Source: Piscinibacter caeni (GTDB taxonomy: Bacteria > Pseudomonadota > Gammaproteobacteria > Burkholderiales > Burkholderiaceae_C). From it: a stretch of DNA of 64,000 bases. The stretch spans positions 1 to 64,000 of the forward strand of contig QJOU01000033.1 in NCBI GenBank assembly GCA_003265685.1. Direction: 5' to 3'. Below the pieces are notes generated by a model that searched no databases, was not told where the DNA came from, and saw nothing but the letters and a program-made list of their open reading frames with translations. The first letter of the stretch is position 1; every line of letters starts with the position of its first letter. A program made the position numbers and the translations under genes. Shown one piece after another: positions 10,265 through 20,033 of the stretch.

Positions 10265-10729
10265 TCTTCTCGGCCACTGGCAACAGAACCGGCAACAGAA
10301 TTCTGCGCGGTCTTCTTGGGACACTATGGGCTCGCTTGAGTTCTCGCCCCGCGCGGAGTCTGTGTTGCAGCGAGGCGACAGATTCGGGCACTGTGTGCGC
10401 CGAGGGCTTGGAGCTTCCCGCCGGCATTCAACGAGTGCCGCTGGCCAGCGAGGGCGAGCCGGCGGCCCATCAAGGTGCGCCGCCGAGCGGCGGCTGAGCG
10501 ATCGCACCGGCGCTTGACGAGTTCTGGTAGGTGTCAGTCCACAACCCTAACTGGACTCTCGCATCCCGAGCCCTTGGCCAGAAGTTGCCGGTCGAACTCG
10601 AATCGCGTTCACGTGTGCGTGTCTTCGTCAGGGCGAGCGCGAATCTACGGCAACGGTCGACGCTAATGCTCTCGTTGAGACGCGCGTTCTCTGCCTCCAG
10701 AAGCGTCGAGGTCCCCGGCCTCCCGGGAC
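10265..10729. other. Gene-free junction between tRNA-Pro and the island
   Basis: I see no supportable gene here. Near the tRNA the decamer GGCAACAGAA occurs twice (10279-10288 and 10291-10300). Reading frames on the minus strand that run towards the tRNA could be the decayed end of an integrase, but no catalytic integrase motif is visible, so I do not call one. Confidence 0.5.
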
Positions 10730-11635
10730 TTACAAGGGGTACGCGTACCTGCGCGAGTTGACCGTTTCGCGCACGATCGTCATACCTTGTTTTTCGAAGT
10801 CTTCGATCATGGCCGCAAAGAATGCCAACCAAAACTCGTGTCCCTTTAGGTAGAGCGCCTCAGACGGATCAGACTGTTTGCTCTCGAACGGATGCGAGGC
10901 GTTCCGGCGATAAGCGTCGGCTTCCGCCATGCGGCCACCTAGGTAGGGCGCTCGCCGATCGGCCGCCATCGTATAAAAGGTCCAGGTTCCGTCGCCGTTA
11001 TCCTTCATTCCAAAGCCGCGGTTGCCGCTAACTGGATGCCAGCCACCACTTTTCGTGTGCGCCGTCGTAAAGATGAAGTCCAGTTCGGTGGAGCAGGTCG
11101 CGAGGACGTCTCCCTGCTCCAGCACTACCCCAAGTCCTCCTAGTTTCCCTTCCAGAGTCGCCCTGAGCACCAGCACAGGTTGATGGCTGACCAGCACGAA
11201 AGTCATCAATGCACCCGCGGGCTGTGACGAAGCCCAGAGCTTGGCGCTCTCCTTCTGCACGGTGTCGGGCACGGAGCCGGATCGGTAGGGCAGGAAGAAC
11301 TGCTGTCCTGGATCGCGCTTAGAGCCACGCGCGTAGGTCTCGAAACTCCTTCGGGTCCTTTGGAACACCTCCTGGATGGTTCGCGCCGGGTGCTTCTTGA
11401 ATGTATAGGCGTAATAGTCCAGATTGATATTTGAGCCGCGACCATCGGAGATGCGCTGCAGTTCGACCACTTCCGGGTTGGTCGTAGTGGGCTTCCAGTC
11501 GATCAGGCGCTTCCAGTCAGCGGGCTGCTGCGACATTGGACTCGCGAGCGGATCGAAACAGTTTTGAGCCGCTGCGGGTCCAGACAAGAGGAGCAGCAAG
11601 CTCTGCCCGATGATTAGCAGTATCGACCGTCTCAT
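10730..11635 (-). CDS. Secreted protein of unknown function, third gene of the giant-protein operon
   Basis: The 301-residue protein starts with a clear Sec signal peptide (MRRSILLIIGQSLLLLLSG, then PAAAQ), so it is exported to the periplasm or beyond. I used this ATG because it directly overlaps the stop codon of the upstream giant gene (ATGA). The mature part has no repeats or membrane segments. It contains aromatic-rich beta-type stretches (NINLDYYAYTFKKHPA; GWHPVSGNRGFGMKDNGDGT). I do not recognise the family. Its tight coupling to the two large genes indicates joint function. Confidence 0.75.
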   Translation of the reverse strand: MRRSILLIIGQSLLLLLSGPAAAQNCFDPLASPMSQQPADWKRLIDWKPTTTNPEVVELQRISDGRGSNINLDYYAYTFKKHPARTIQEVFQRTRRSFETYARGSKRDPGQQFFLPYRSGSVPDTVQKESAKLWASSQPAGALMTFVLVSHQPVLVLRATLEGKLGGLGVVLEQGDVLATCSTELDFIFTTAHTKSGGWHPVSGNRGFGMKDNGDGTWTFYTMAADRRAPYLGGRMAEADAYRRNASHPFESKQSDPSEALYLKGHEFWLAFFAAMIEDFEKQGMTIVRETVNSRRYAYPL

Positions 11636-14600
11636 GACAGCTCCCCGCGTACGACGACCGGCCGCGACTGCACCGGGTAGCCGCACCGCAGCTTCACAAG
11701 ACTGACATTTGACGTCGACGCTGGCACTTGGCCCTCGTAATACGAGGCGTGACCTACACGCCGCTGCGCGAGGTTGGTAGGTGACCCGTTTGCGGCAGCG
11801 AGGTTTTCGCTTACGCCGTTGACGAACTCGGTCGGGTCAAGAGCGAACGACACGGTCTTGTCGTACACAGGTCCGACCACGATGCGCAGGGCTGTCCCGA
11901 TCCGTGTAACCGTGAACGGCTCCTCGTACAGCGTACACGCATAGATCCATGCAGCAGTCGAGGAAACCTCGAAGCCTTCGAGCGCATGCGGCTGGTGTCG
12001 GTATAGGGCGAGCCCGCACCAGCCGAAGAACTCCGCTTCCACTGCGACATCGAAATACCACAGCCGCTGCCGCGAGTCGAACCGAACCGCGAAGCTTGCA
12101 AGCGAAAGGCGCGGGATCGCCGAGCCGAGGGTTGGCAGGGCCACGCTGTCCCGATAGATGACTCCTCCCGCGCCGCCGACGATGTGCGGCGGGTAGAGGG
12201 TACGGTCGAGCCGTTCGCCGATCTTCGAGTCGTCCTGAAGCAGCACGAAGTCGCTGGCGCGAGGCATTCGGGTGGTGACGGCGAGCTGCGCTCGCGATAA
12301 GGGATCTTCTCCCCATTGCGTGACGTATTTCGGCACCTCCAATAACGGTCCTCCAGCGACGGTCGACTCGGGCCAGCACCCGATGGCTACGCGTTCTGCG
12401 ACACCCGACTCGAACATGTCCGCGTGCAGATAGATGCGCATGCCGAACGCCGCAGAGCGCCGGGGCCCTTGGCGCACCAGCCGCTTCATCGGCAGCGCGT
12501 AGGCGGCCTGCAGCGGCGTCATCCGCATTGCGCTCGGCACGTCGAACCACTTGGGGCTGCTCGCGCAAGGACCGGTGTTCATGACGCCTGGAACCTCACC
12601 GAATCGCGGGCTTGCCACACAGCGCACCTCCAGGAGGCGCCGCCGCTCATCTGGCAGATCAAACTCGTCGACACGAGCACCTGCGGCGGGAGCTTCCTGG
12701 CCGAGGAACACGCGCGACTGGGCTGCCTGCAGGTCGAACAAGCTCATCGCGTTGCTCGGGTCGTCAATCGCCTTCAAAAGCCCCGCGGAGCTGGGCGTCG
12801 GCGGTTCCTTGCGCTTGAAGACAAGGTTGATGCCCGGCGAGTTCGCCTTACCGGGCCGCATCCGGTAGGCAGAACCGAGGGCGCTGGTGTCGAGGATGTC
12901 CGACCAAGTCGCTTCGCACCACATCAGCTTGCTCGACGCAGCGTCGACCGCCACATTGGCGGACAGCGTCGCAACGCTGGGGCGTGCCGCAGTGCGACGA
13001 CAGGGAGAGGGCGCGTCAGAGCGTCGCGGCCGCGAGCCGCCTCGATCCAGCGCTTCTAGCTCAGGCGGACGGCGGCACGTGCCGATCGCATGGGCGGCAC
13101 GCAGAGTAAGAGTGGCGACGGTCGGCACCAACATCGGCTCGACTCGGCCGCTGGATAGGGATTGCGAGCTCGACGCCACGTTGACCGCGTGCCGCCACTC
13201 TAGCCCGGGCGCGTACAGCGGAATGAAGGACAGTTCCGCCTGCACGGCACCGGGCAGGCAGAGCTCGACATGGCGGCAGCCGCGCAACAGACCCTTGGTC
13301 TCAAGGCTTGGCGGCTGCCCTTCGCGCGCGACGATGCTGATCCATATCGGCCGGAAGGTCTCCCATGCGCCGGGCTCTCCGTAGAGGGCGGTGAGCGGCC
13401 CGAGGAAATCGTGCACGACAAGGTCGCAATTCGCGCCATCCACTGTGTCGCTGCCGACCGTAGGCGCGGGCTCAGCGCCGTTGAGGATGCGCGCAGTGAC
13501 CACCACGCCGTACACATCCGGGTCGCAGAAATAGTCGACTGTGGCGGGAGCGCTTGGAAGCGCCCCGCTGAAGTCTCTGATGATGCGGCGGCCCGCAAAC
13601 CGAGTCGGCTCGGTACGATCGCGAAACAGCATGCCGTGGAACCGCGCGCTTTCGAGGTCCAGGTGCTTAGGCATCAAGGCGAACTCGATGTGCGGGTGCG
13701 CGTCTGTCACGTACAGTGTCTCCGGCACACCGCCGTTGTCGGCGCGTCCCTGCGGCGGTAGCCACAGTTCGCCTGCTTGCAGAGAAGCACAGCGATAAAA
13801 CGGGAAGGTCTGTGTGTAGCGCGTGCCCTCAGAGTTGCCGTCGGCCCGAAGGCTACAGCCTCCGGTGAAGACGAGCCTGAGCCGATAGTCGTACTCTTGG
13901 CCAAACGTTAGCGGTGTGGCCGTAGCGGTGGCTCGCACCGAGCTCGAATAGAAGGCGTTCGGTGCAACGCTCAGTTCCTCCTCGGCTAGCCCTGCGGCGA
14001 GAAGATAGTCGCGGCTTTGCGGATCGGAAAGTCCGCGATAAACCTTCAGATCAGTGCTGCTGTATTCGTACTTCGGGTCCTGCTCTTGTTCGCGATCGAA
14101 TTGGTCCTCGCTGTCGCCGGCGAACACCTGGCCGGACTGCATTCGCACGGTCTGGCGGATCAAATGCGTGCTGCTGAAACGTCCCCGGTTCCTTTGCCGG
14201 AGGTCCAGTCGGTAGCCCACCCAAAGATCCTCCAGGAACAGGCAAGGAAGCTTTCGCATCCGATCCTCCGGCGACTCGGCCTTAAGTTCGGCAGGCGTCA
14301 CGAGGTCCTCCACAGGCGCGGAGAATGTGACGCCGCTCGTCTCCGCGTCGGGCACGCTGTGCGCCTCGTTGCGCAATTGGTCGGGGCCGCGCGTGTACGT
14401 CAAGCCGTCGGAGAAGGCGCTCGGATTGCGTTGAGCGCTCATGGGCCGCCCCAGCGAGTTTGAGGCCTGCACGAGAATCTGCTTGGTAAACTGGTGCTCC
14501 GCGCTAATTGAGGTCGCACGGTAACGCGCGAGAGTCGGCGCAATGTCGTCGTCGGACAGCCAGGCGAAACCGGTCTGCCTGCGTCGGCCGGCCTTCAGGT

Positions 14601-15558
14601 CGCGGAACGCAGCCGGGTGCGCATGCGACGCGCAGAAGAACGCGGTTGGGATCATCGGTTCGACTGTGACGGTCCCATTGCTCACGACGGGCAGCGCTGC
14701 TAGCTCCAAAACGAGGGCTTCCTCTTCGGGCAACGGTGCGTGGCAGGTGGCACGCCACGTTGTGACAAAGCCGCAAAGCCGGCTGATGAGTTCGGACTTG
14801 AGGCTGCTCTGCAACAGCGCATTGAGGTCATTGGGCTCCGGAACGGGCGACCGTGCAGCCATCCTCTGTCTGCCGCGCCCGCGAGAGCGCCTTTCAATTT
14901 TCTCGCCGGCAGCAGCGATTCCCTGCGATATGGCACGGGACATGGCCTGGCGCTCCATCAACAGTGACTCTGCCCCACGACGGCCGGCTACCAGATCGAG
15001 CACTGCTGATTGCACGCAGTTGCCGATCCACTTCGCCCGCTCCAACTGCGCCGCGCGTATGGGCGAGGTGGGCGTGCTCGGCACTGCCAACTTGAGCCCA
15101 GCGAGGGCGAACGAGTGCAGTCCCAGCGTCAGCGCGCGCACCTCGTCCATCGCCGCGGTCACATCGACGAAATCCTCGCGCTCGAGCATGTCGAAGTCCT
15201 TTGAATGGACGATCGGCTGCACGCTCGGTTGCACGTTCTCAAGACCGACCAGCTCTGCCAACGCCCGGCGGCGCTGCGGCAGAGGGTCGCCTGTGCTCAG
15301 CACACAGCGACCGAGAATCGCATCGTTGCCGCGGCGACCTGCCTGCCAGTCCGAATAGCGGAGCACCGTTCCGTGCAGCGAGACATTCCCCGGCAGCGAA
15401 AGCACTGGATGACGCTCGATCGCAGCCTGCAGTTCAGCGGGCTGCGGAGGGCCGTCGAGAGTCAGCTGGCAAAGCAGTTTGATCTCGAACGTTACAGCGG
15501 CCGGCGTTCGCTCGACCGCCCCAAGCGGCAAGGCACGGACCGAGTAGGTGGCCTTCAT
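11632..15558 (-). CDS. Giant protein of unknown function, second gene of the operon
   Basis: The 1,308-residue product has no signal peptide and no transmembrane segment that I can see. It has a mixed alpha/beta N-terminal third with an Arg-rich stretch (ERRSRGRGRQRMAARS) and a long beta-rich remainder with many aromatic residues. No catalytic motif or known repeat was recognised. The start codon overlaps the stop of the upstream lipoprotein gene, and its own stop overlaps the start of the downstream secreted protein, so the three are produced in fixed ratio. It could be a cytoplasmic partner or be exported by a non-Sec route; this is open. Confidence 0.75.
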   Translation of the reverse strand: MKATYSVRALPLGAVERTPAAVTFEIKLLCQLTLDGPPQPAELQAAIERHPVLSLPGNVSLHGTVLRYSDWQAGRRGNDAILGRCVLSTGDPLPQRRRALAELVGLENVQPSVQPIVHSKDFDMLEREDFVDVTAAMDEVRALTLGLHSFALAGLKLAVPSTPTSPIRAAQLERAKWIGNCVQSAVLDLVAGRRGAESLLMERQAMSRAISQGIAAAGEKIERRSRGRGRQRMAARSPVPEPNDLNALLQSSLKSELISRLCGFVTTWRATCHAPLPEEEALVLELAALPVVSNGTVTVEPMIPTAFFCASHAHPAAFRDLKAGRRRQTGFAWLSDDDIAPTLARYRATSISAEHQFTKQILVQASNSLGRPMSAQRNPSAFSDGLTYTRGPDQLRNEAHSVPDAETSGVTFSAPVEDLVTPAELKAESPEDRMRKLPCLFLEDLWVGYRLDLRQRNRGRFSSTHLIRQTVRMQSGQVFAGDSEDQFDREQEQDPKYEYSSTDLKVYRGLSDPQSRDYLLAAGLAEEELSVAPNAFYSSSVRATATATPLTFGQEYDYRLRLVFTGGCSLRADGNSEGTRYTQTFPFYRCASLQAGELWLPPQGRADNGGVPETLYVTDAHPHIEFALMPKHLDLESARFHGMLFRDRTEPTRFAGRRIIRDFSGALPSAPATVDYFCDPDVYGVVVTARILNGAEPAPTVGSDTVDGANCDLVVHDFLGPLTALYGEPGAWETFRPIWISIVAREGQPPSLETKGLLRGCRHVELCLPGAVQAELSFIPLYAPGLEWRHAVNVASSSQSLSSGRVEPMLVPTVATLTLRAAHAIGTCRRPPELEALDRGGSRPRRSDAPSPCRRTAARPSVATLSANVAVDAASSKLMWCEATWSDILDTSALGSAYRMRPGKANSPGINLVFKRKEPPTPSSAGLLKAIDDPSNAMSLFDLQAAQSRVFLGQEAPAAGARVDEFDLPDERRRLLEVRCVASPRFGEVPGVMNTGPCASSPKWFDVPSAMRMTPLQAAYALPMKRLVRQGPRRSAAFGMRIYLHADMFESGVAERVAIGCWPESTVAGGPLLEVPKYVTQWGEDPLSRAQLAVTTRMPRASDFVLLQDDSKIGERLDRTLYPPHIVGGAGGVIYRDSVALPTLGSAIPRLSLASFAVRFDSRQRLWYFDVAVEAEFFGWCGLALYRHQPHALEGFEVSSTAAWIYACTLYEEPFTVTRIGTALRIVVGPVYDKTVSFALDPTEFVNGVSENLAAANGSPTNLAQRRVGHASYYEGQVPASTSNVSLVKLRCGYPVQSRPVVVRGELS

Positions 15559-18500
15559 GCGAGCTCCTCACGGTAGCCTGCGATTACGCGATCAAACGCT
15601 TCCCGACGGGAGGCGAGCATGTCGAGTGGAAACAGGACGAATGCGGGCTCCTTGTCCGGCGCGGGTGCAGTCGAGTCCCGAAGCGCTTGCAGCCGAAGGC
15701 CGCTGACTTCGCCACCTCCTTGGTCGAGGGTCTTTTCCGCGCGGAACGAGTACGAGTAGCGAAAGAAGCCAATCTTGATCGAAACTCTGACCTCGCTCAC
15801 GCCCACCAACTGGTGGCCAGTCGGACTCTGCCGGTAGTTCAGGCCTATGTATATCAAGCCACTGAACTGGATGAAGCCAGCGACAGTAAGGTTGGCGAAT
15901 GCCTTGACGAACGCCCGCAGGTCGACCATGCCCCCGCCGCCCGGCAACTCCTTCAGGCCGTAGTAGATGCCCGCCATGATGCCGGCTTCGCCTACCGCGA
16001 TGCCGAAGGCGACTGGGACGTAGGCGCCATACTCCATTGAGAATTCCAGCATCCGCACGCCGCGGGTGGTCACCTCAAGATAGATGTAGGCTCGCCCTCC
16101 GTACCAAGGCGGTACGTACACCGTGAGCGGCGCCTCGCGCGACGACACTGCGAAGCTGGCGCTCATTACGTCGCGGCCTGTGAGAGGTATTGCGACAGCC
16201 CAGGCAAGGCTCAGGCGCGTTACCTGCGCAGGCCCGATCAACAGCGGCTCGCCTTCGTTCTTCGGAAATCGCAAAGTCTGGCCGATGCGGATGCGTGCCG
16301 GAGACAGGTCGGTCTCGATGCCGCCACCGCCTCCGAGACCGCCAATCACCTGCGACAGCTGGTTGACGAAAGCTAGCGCACCGGTAAGCCTTATGTCTGC
16401 AATGTCGGTGGCGAAATCCTTCGAGCCGTCGGCCGACATCTTGAACCGCACGCTGTCGAAGAATATTTCGATCGCGTCAAACACCAGCACGCTGAAATCT
16501 CTCATCGACGCGCTGGAGGTGATACTGGTCTTGCCGGCGCTGAAGCTAAAGCTAGCCAAGTCCAGCGGCAGACCACCCTCAGACACGTCTATCGCTGCAC
16601 GGGCAGAGAGCGACAGCTGGGTAGAAGGCGTGGCATGGAACTTCACCACGCCCAAATCAACATCTTCGAACTGGTCGTGAACCCATTGCAAGGACGCCTC
16701 GACGCCGATCGGCAGGGGAATCGAGAGGGCAGGATCCTGAGCCGTCCGGGCAGCCTCGATGACGTCCTTTAGCTGGAACTGATTGGGACCATTGCCGATC
16801 ACCTGCAGCAGCCCATCGATGCCGGTGACCCTAAACGACCACGCGGGCGGTTGCCCCGAACCGGGGATGTCGGCCAATCGAATTCCGTCGCCGTTAACAG
16901 ATTCGTCGCTGGCCAAGATATTGCGCAGGATGTCCTTCAAGTGCAGACCAGGCAGGATCTGGGCGTCTGCGCCGAACATCTCGCCGAGCTTGACCAGCTG
17001 GTTTGCCCGGCTCTTGGCTGTGACGCGCTGGAGCATGAGTGCCTGCTGCCGGAACCCCATCAGCTGCGTTGCATCGGATGCCGCAGCTTGGAGATCCGCC
17101 GCTGTCATGGCGGCATCGAACGGACTAACGTCGATAGCACGCCGGAACTTCGCACGATACGCAGCATAGTCAAGACGGTGATCTAGCCCTTCTAGCCGCG
17201 CCCTTTGCTCTGGCGTGTAACCGCTCCAGCGGCCCGGATTGAAGGTGGCATCGCCTACTGGCCCGTAGCCGCGGGTAACGGTGCTGATGTGCGTGTCGGG
17301 AACGCTTAGTCCGCCGGTGGACTCGCTCGATCCGGCGACGCCGAAACGGATCTCATTGTCGATAGAGTCGAAGAGATCGGCTGATAGTTGTGAGGGCGCT
17401 GCCGTACCGTAGTACAGCTGGCGGATCCGCGCCGCGGCTGCCGTGGCCGGCTCGGGGGCAACATGCGAGGCCTCGCCAATTAGATCCCGCCTCTCCAGCA
17501 CATGTAGGTAGGGATCGGCCGGTCGCACGTCGCGATCTGCCACATTGATCCGGTACAAGTCGTCCGGTGCGGTTGGCTCGGGGTCTAGCCAGGGCGTAGC
17601 CGTCGTGCGCGTGTTTCGATATGTTCCGAGGCTCCACTTCTGTTCGCCCGCAAGACCCGAGAGTGAGGCCGCCTGGAACTTAAGAGTGCGCGCTCGCGGG
17701 ATAAACGGGGTCTCGGCGATGCCGCTCGGTCCAAGCTTGGGCACTTGGCCGCGCACCCATTCGACCCACTGCACGCGCTGCGCGGTCTCGCCGCTGCCGG
17801 CAGATCGCGCGAGCGCGATCAGGGAGCCGCCGTACTGCGCGAACCGGTGCGCCGCCTGGTTCCACAGCTTGTCGACGACGCGCAGGCCGTCACCGCTCTT
17901 AGGAATTTGGTTGCCGACGGCCGGGCCAGCGGCCATGCCACACGGCGAGGAAGCATGTGTGTGCAACCAGCTCGAGTTCGCCTCCCATATCAGGCCGTTT
18001 GCCGCCAAGGCGCGGTTGCTCACGAAGACCATCGGCATGCGCGATGGAAACTGCTTACCCGCCCAGTCGGTGCCCTTGTGCTCGAACTGGAATGGCTGGC
18101 TGCCAACCATTGGCACGAAGTAGTCGAAATCGCGGTAGACGCCCGGATCGGTTGCTCCCGCCGGAAGGTCCAGCGGGGGCGTTCGAACTGTCGTAATCGT
18201 CAGGTACTCGAAGGGCGACTCCGGATGCGCGATCTTGATGTCGTTCGGCCGGTTGATGCGCAGAAACGCCTGCTTGAACTGCGGCGCCACAAAGTGGTCG
18301 AGCGTGTCCTTGACGAATGCGCGCTCCGTGAGCACAACTAGCTCCGCTCGGATGCCGAATGGATAAAGGAATCCCGCGTCGACAACTTTGACTTGGTGGT
18401 CGCGTCCCAGGCTCGCGTCATTCGACCATCCCGTCAATGCGCAGCCCGGGTACGGCTTCCAGGCGCCCTCTAAGTGCAGCCAGCCGCCGTGGGCGCTGAC

Positions 18501-19532
18501 GCGGTACTGCGCCACCGAGATGGTCCTCCCGGGCGCATAGCAGGCCGTGCTGCAAGTGTTGACATTGGTCGCGGTCGACTCGTAGTGGACGATCGCCGAC
18601 TCACGCACAGTGGGCTGCGGCGTTCCTGTGTAGGGAAAGCGTCGGGATAGGCTGGCAGCGATGTCCAAGCGATCGCGCGAGCGCAATGCTGTGACACGAC
18701 CACCTTCATCGGGAGGATGAAAGTTGCGCGCATCGCGGTACTCGACGACGTAGGTGCCGTCGGCGATCGAGCCGGCTGCTCCCCGGTATTCGAATCCGCG
18801 AACGCTGTAGACCTCGAAGTCGGCGCGGCGGCTATCAACACCTGCATCGACGAGCGAGGCAGTCCACATCGGCGTCCATGTATCTGCCAAGTGGTTGGCT
18901 GGCAGCTCCCATGTCACCCCTGATGCGGCCAGCGAGGGATTGGCCGGATCGCGCGCGACTGGCGTGAGCTCGATGCCCCATGGAAGCTCGATACGGGTAG
19001 TCGCGCCGGATGGAGCCGTCGCGCTTAGCGTGTACGGAGGCAGACCTGCCGGATCGGGCAGAACGACCCGCGCCTTCGACCAGTCCAGAAGTGCGTCCAG
19101 GGTGGCCGCAATCCGTTCGCGCGAATCGAGCAGCACAATTTCCGCGGGCTCGCTAGCCACGAGGTCGATGGCCGCCAATTGCGCCTCGCCTATGACCGAC
19201 AGATCCTGCCCTGCGTTTGAAATTGCGCGCTCTGCATAGTGCTGCGGCGGAAGCCGGAAAACGAGCCGCGCATCGTGTCGCGTCCTGTGCAACCATCGCT
19301 CAGCGAGGAAGCGACGCTCTTCGTAGCCGAACGCAGTCACCTCCATGTAGACGTCGTCAACGGTCCTCCGAAGACGATAGCGAGGCCACCCGCCGCCGGG
19401 CGTTTGGCTGCCTCCGGGCGGTGTCGCGCAGCCGAAGAGGCTTGGGACGGTGAAAGCCGCAATCGACGCCTTTAGCAAAGAGCGTCGCGGAATACAGGAA
19501 CTGGATCGATCCCCTTGCGGGCTCTTGCTCAT
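15555..19532 (-). CDS. Giant Tat-type lipoprotein of unknown function
   Basis: The start at 19532 follows a GGGGGGAGC ribosome site; longer in-frame starts exist upstream (19589, 19613). The 1,325-residue product begins with a twin-arginine signal (PRRSLLKASIAAFTVPSLFG) ending in the lipobox LFGC. It should therefore be exported folded and anchored as a lipoprotein. The body is beta-rich. Near residue 1090 there is a glycine run (IGGLGGGGGIETD), and the C-terminal third has alternating hydrophobic strands (AYIYLEVTTRGVRMLEFSME; VSIKIGFFRYSYSFRAEKTL) reminiscent of a beta-sheet tube or barrel. No family was recognised. It heads the three-gene operon. Confidence 0.78.
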   Translation of the reverse strand: MSKSPQGDRSSSCIPRRSLLKASIAAFTVPSLFGCATPPGGSQTPGGGWPRYRLRRTVDDVYMEVTAFGYEERRFLAERWLHRTRHDARLVFRLPPQHYAERAISNAGQDLSVIGEAQLAAIDLVASEPAEIVLLDSRERIAATLDALLDWSKARVVLPDPAGLPPYTLSATAPSGATTRIELPWGIELTPVARDPANPSLAASGVTWELPANHLADTWTPMWTASLVDAGVDSRRADFEVYSVRGFEYRGAAGSIADGTYVVEYRDARNFHPPDEGGRVTALRSRDRLDIAASLSRRFPYTGTPQPTVRESAIVHYESTATNVNTCSTACYAPGRTISVAQYRVSAHGGWLHLEGAWKPYPGCALTGWSNDASLGRDHQVKVVDAGFLYPFGIRAELVVLTERAFVKDTLDHFVAPQFKQAFLRINRPNDIKIAHPESPFEYLTITTVRTPPLDLPAGATDPGVYRDFDYFVPMVGSQPFQFEHKGTDWAGKQFPSRMPMVFVSNRALAANGLIWEANSSWLHTHASSPCGMAAGPAVGNQIPKSGDGLRVVDKLWNQAAHRFAQYGGSLIALARSAGSGETAQRVQWVEWVRGQVPKLGPSGIAETPFIPRARTLKFQAASLSGLAGEQKWSLGTYRNTRTTATPWLDPEPTAPDDLYRINVADRDVRPADPYLHVLERRDLIGEASHVAPEPATAAAARIRQLYYGTAAPSQLSADLFDSIDNEIRFGVAGSSESTGGLSVPDTHISTVTRGYGPVGDATFNPGRWSGYTPEQRARLEGLDHRLDYAAYRAKFRRAIDVSPFDAAMTAADLQAAASDATQLMGFRQQALMLQRVTAKSRANQLVKLGEMFGADAQILPGLHLKDILRNILASDESVNGDGIRLADIPGSGQPPAWSFRVTGIDGLLQVIGNGPNQFQLKDVIEAARTAQDPALSIPLPIGVEASLQWVHDQFEDVDLGVVKFHATPSTQLSLSARAAIDVSEGGLPLDLASFSFSAGKTSITSSASMRDFSVLVFDAIEIFFDSVRFKMSADGSKDFATDIADIRLTGALAFVNQLSQVIGGLGGGGGIETDLSPARIRIGQTLRFPKNEGEPLLIGPAQVTRLSLAWAVAIPLTGRDVMSASFAVSSREAPLTVYVPPWYGGRAYIYLEVTTRGVRMLEFSMEYGAYVPVAFGIAVGEAGIMAGIYYGLKELPGGGGMVDLRAFVKAFANLTVAGFIQFSGLIYIGLNYRQSPTGHQLVGVSEVRVSIKIGFFRYSYSFRAEKTLDQGGGEVSGLRLQALRDSTAPAPDKEPAFVLFPLDMLASRREAFDRVIAGYREELA

Positions 19533-20033
19533 CGACGCTCCCCCCTCGCACACCAAAGGGTCAGTGCGATCCGCGGCTGACTCGCTCATTCTGGTGTTGA
19601 CGCATATTGGCACGCGCTGGTGGCGGCAACCAGGGTTCGGAGTGCATGTGCCCCCCCTAACTCACACCAATCGGTACGTGCCCAGTCTGATATTGGGGCC
19701 GCATCGCTTGGCTCGCAACGCCATTGCGCTTCAGTGGACCCGGGCCGTCTCCCAGCTGAGAGCGAGGGCGTTCGCCAGAGGCCCTGCTTCATCGATCGAG
19801 CCGGCCGAGGCTGTCCTATCGATGGGGAGTTCTTCCTCTAGAAGGGCCCCAGTCATCCAGTGCCCCATTCATCCTCGGCCTTGTGATTTCGTCCTGCGCG
19901 TAGAGGAAGCGAAGAGAGCTTCTACGCGACCCAACACATGCGCCTCAGGCACTCGACTTTGCGCCACCCTGGGGTGGGTGCTCGGCTCAAGGACAGTCTT
20001 GCCGGTGCAGATCGAGACTTTAGAACGAGACCC
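19533..20033. other. Gene-free stretch between the giant-protein operon and the PLD gene
   Basis: About 500 bases without a convincing gene. The promoter of the minus-strand giant-protein operon must lie in the left part, but I could not identify a clear -35/-10 pair. Plus-strand reading frames here have no homology signal and unnatural composition. Confidence 0.4.

Noticed and set aside
10265-10729. A decayed tyrosine integrase next to tRNA-Pro
   Set aside because: No R-H-R-Y catalytic motif is visible in any frame; only the location would argue for it.
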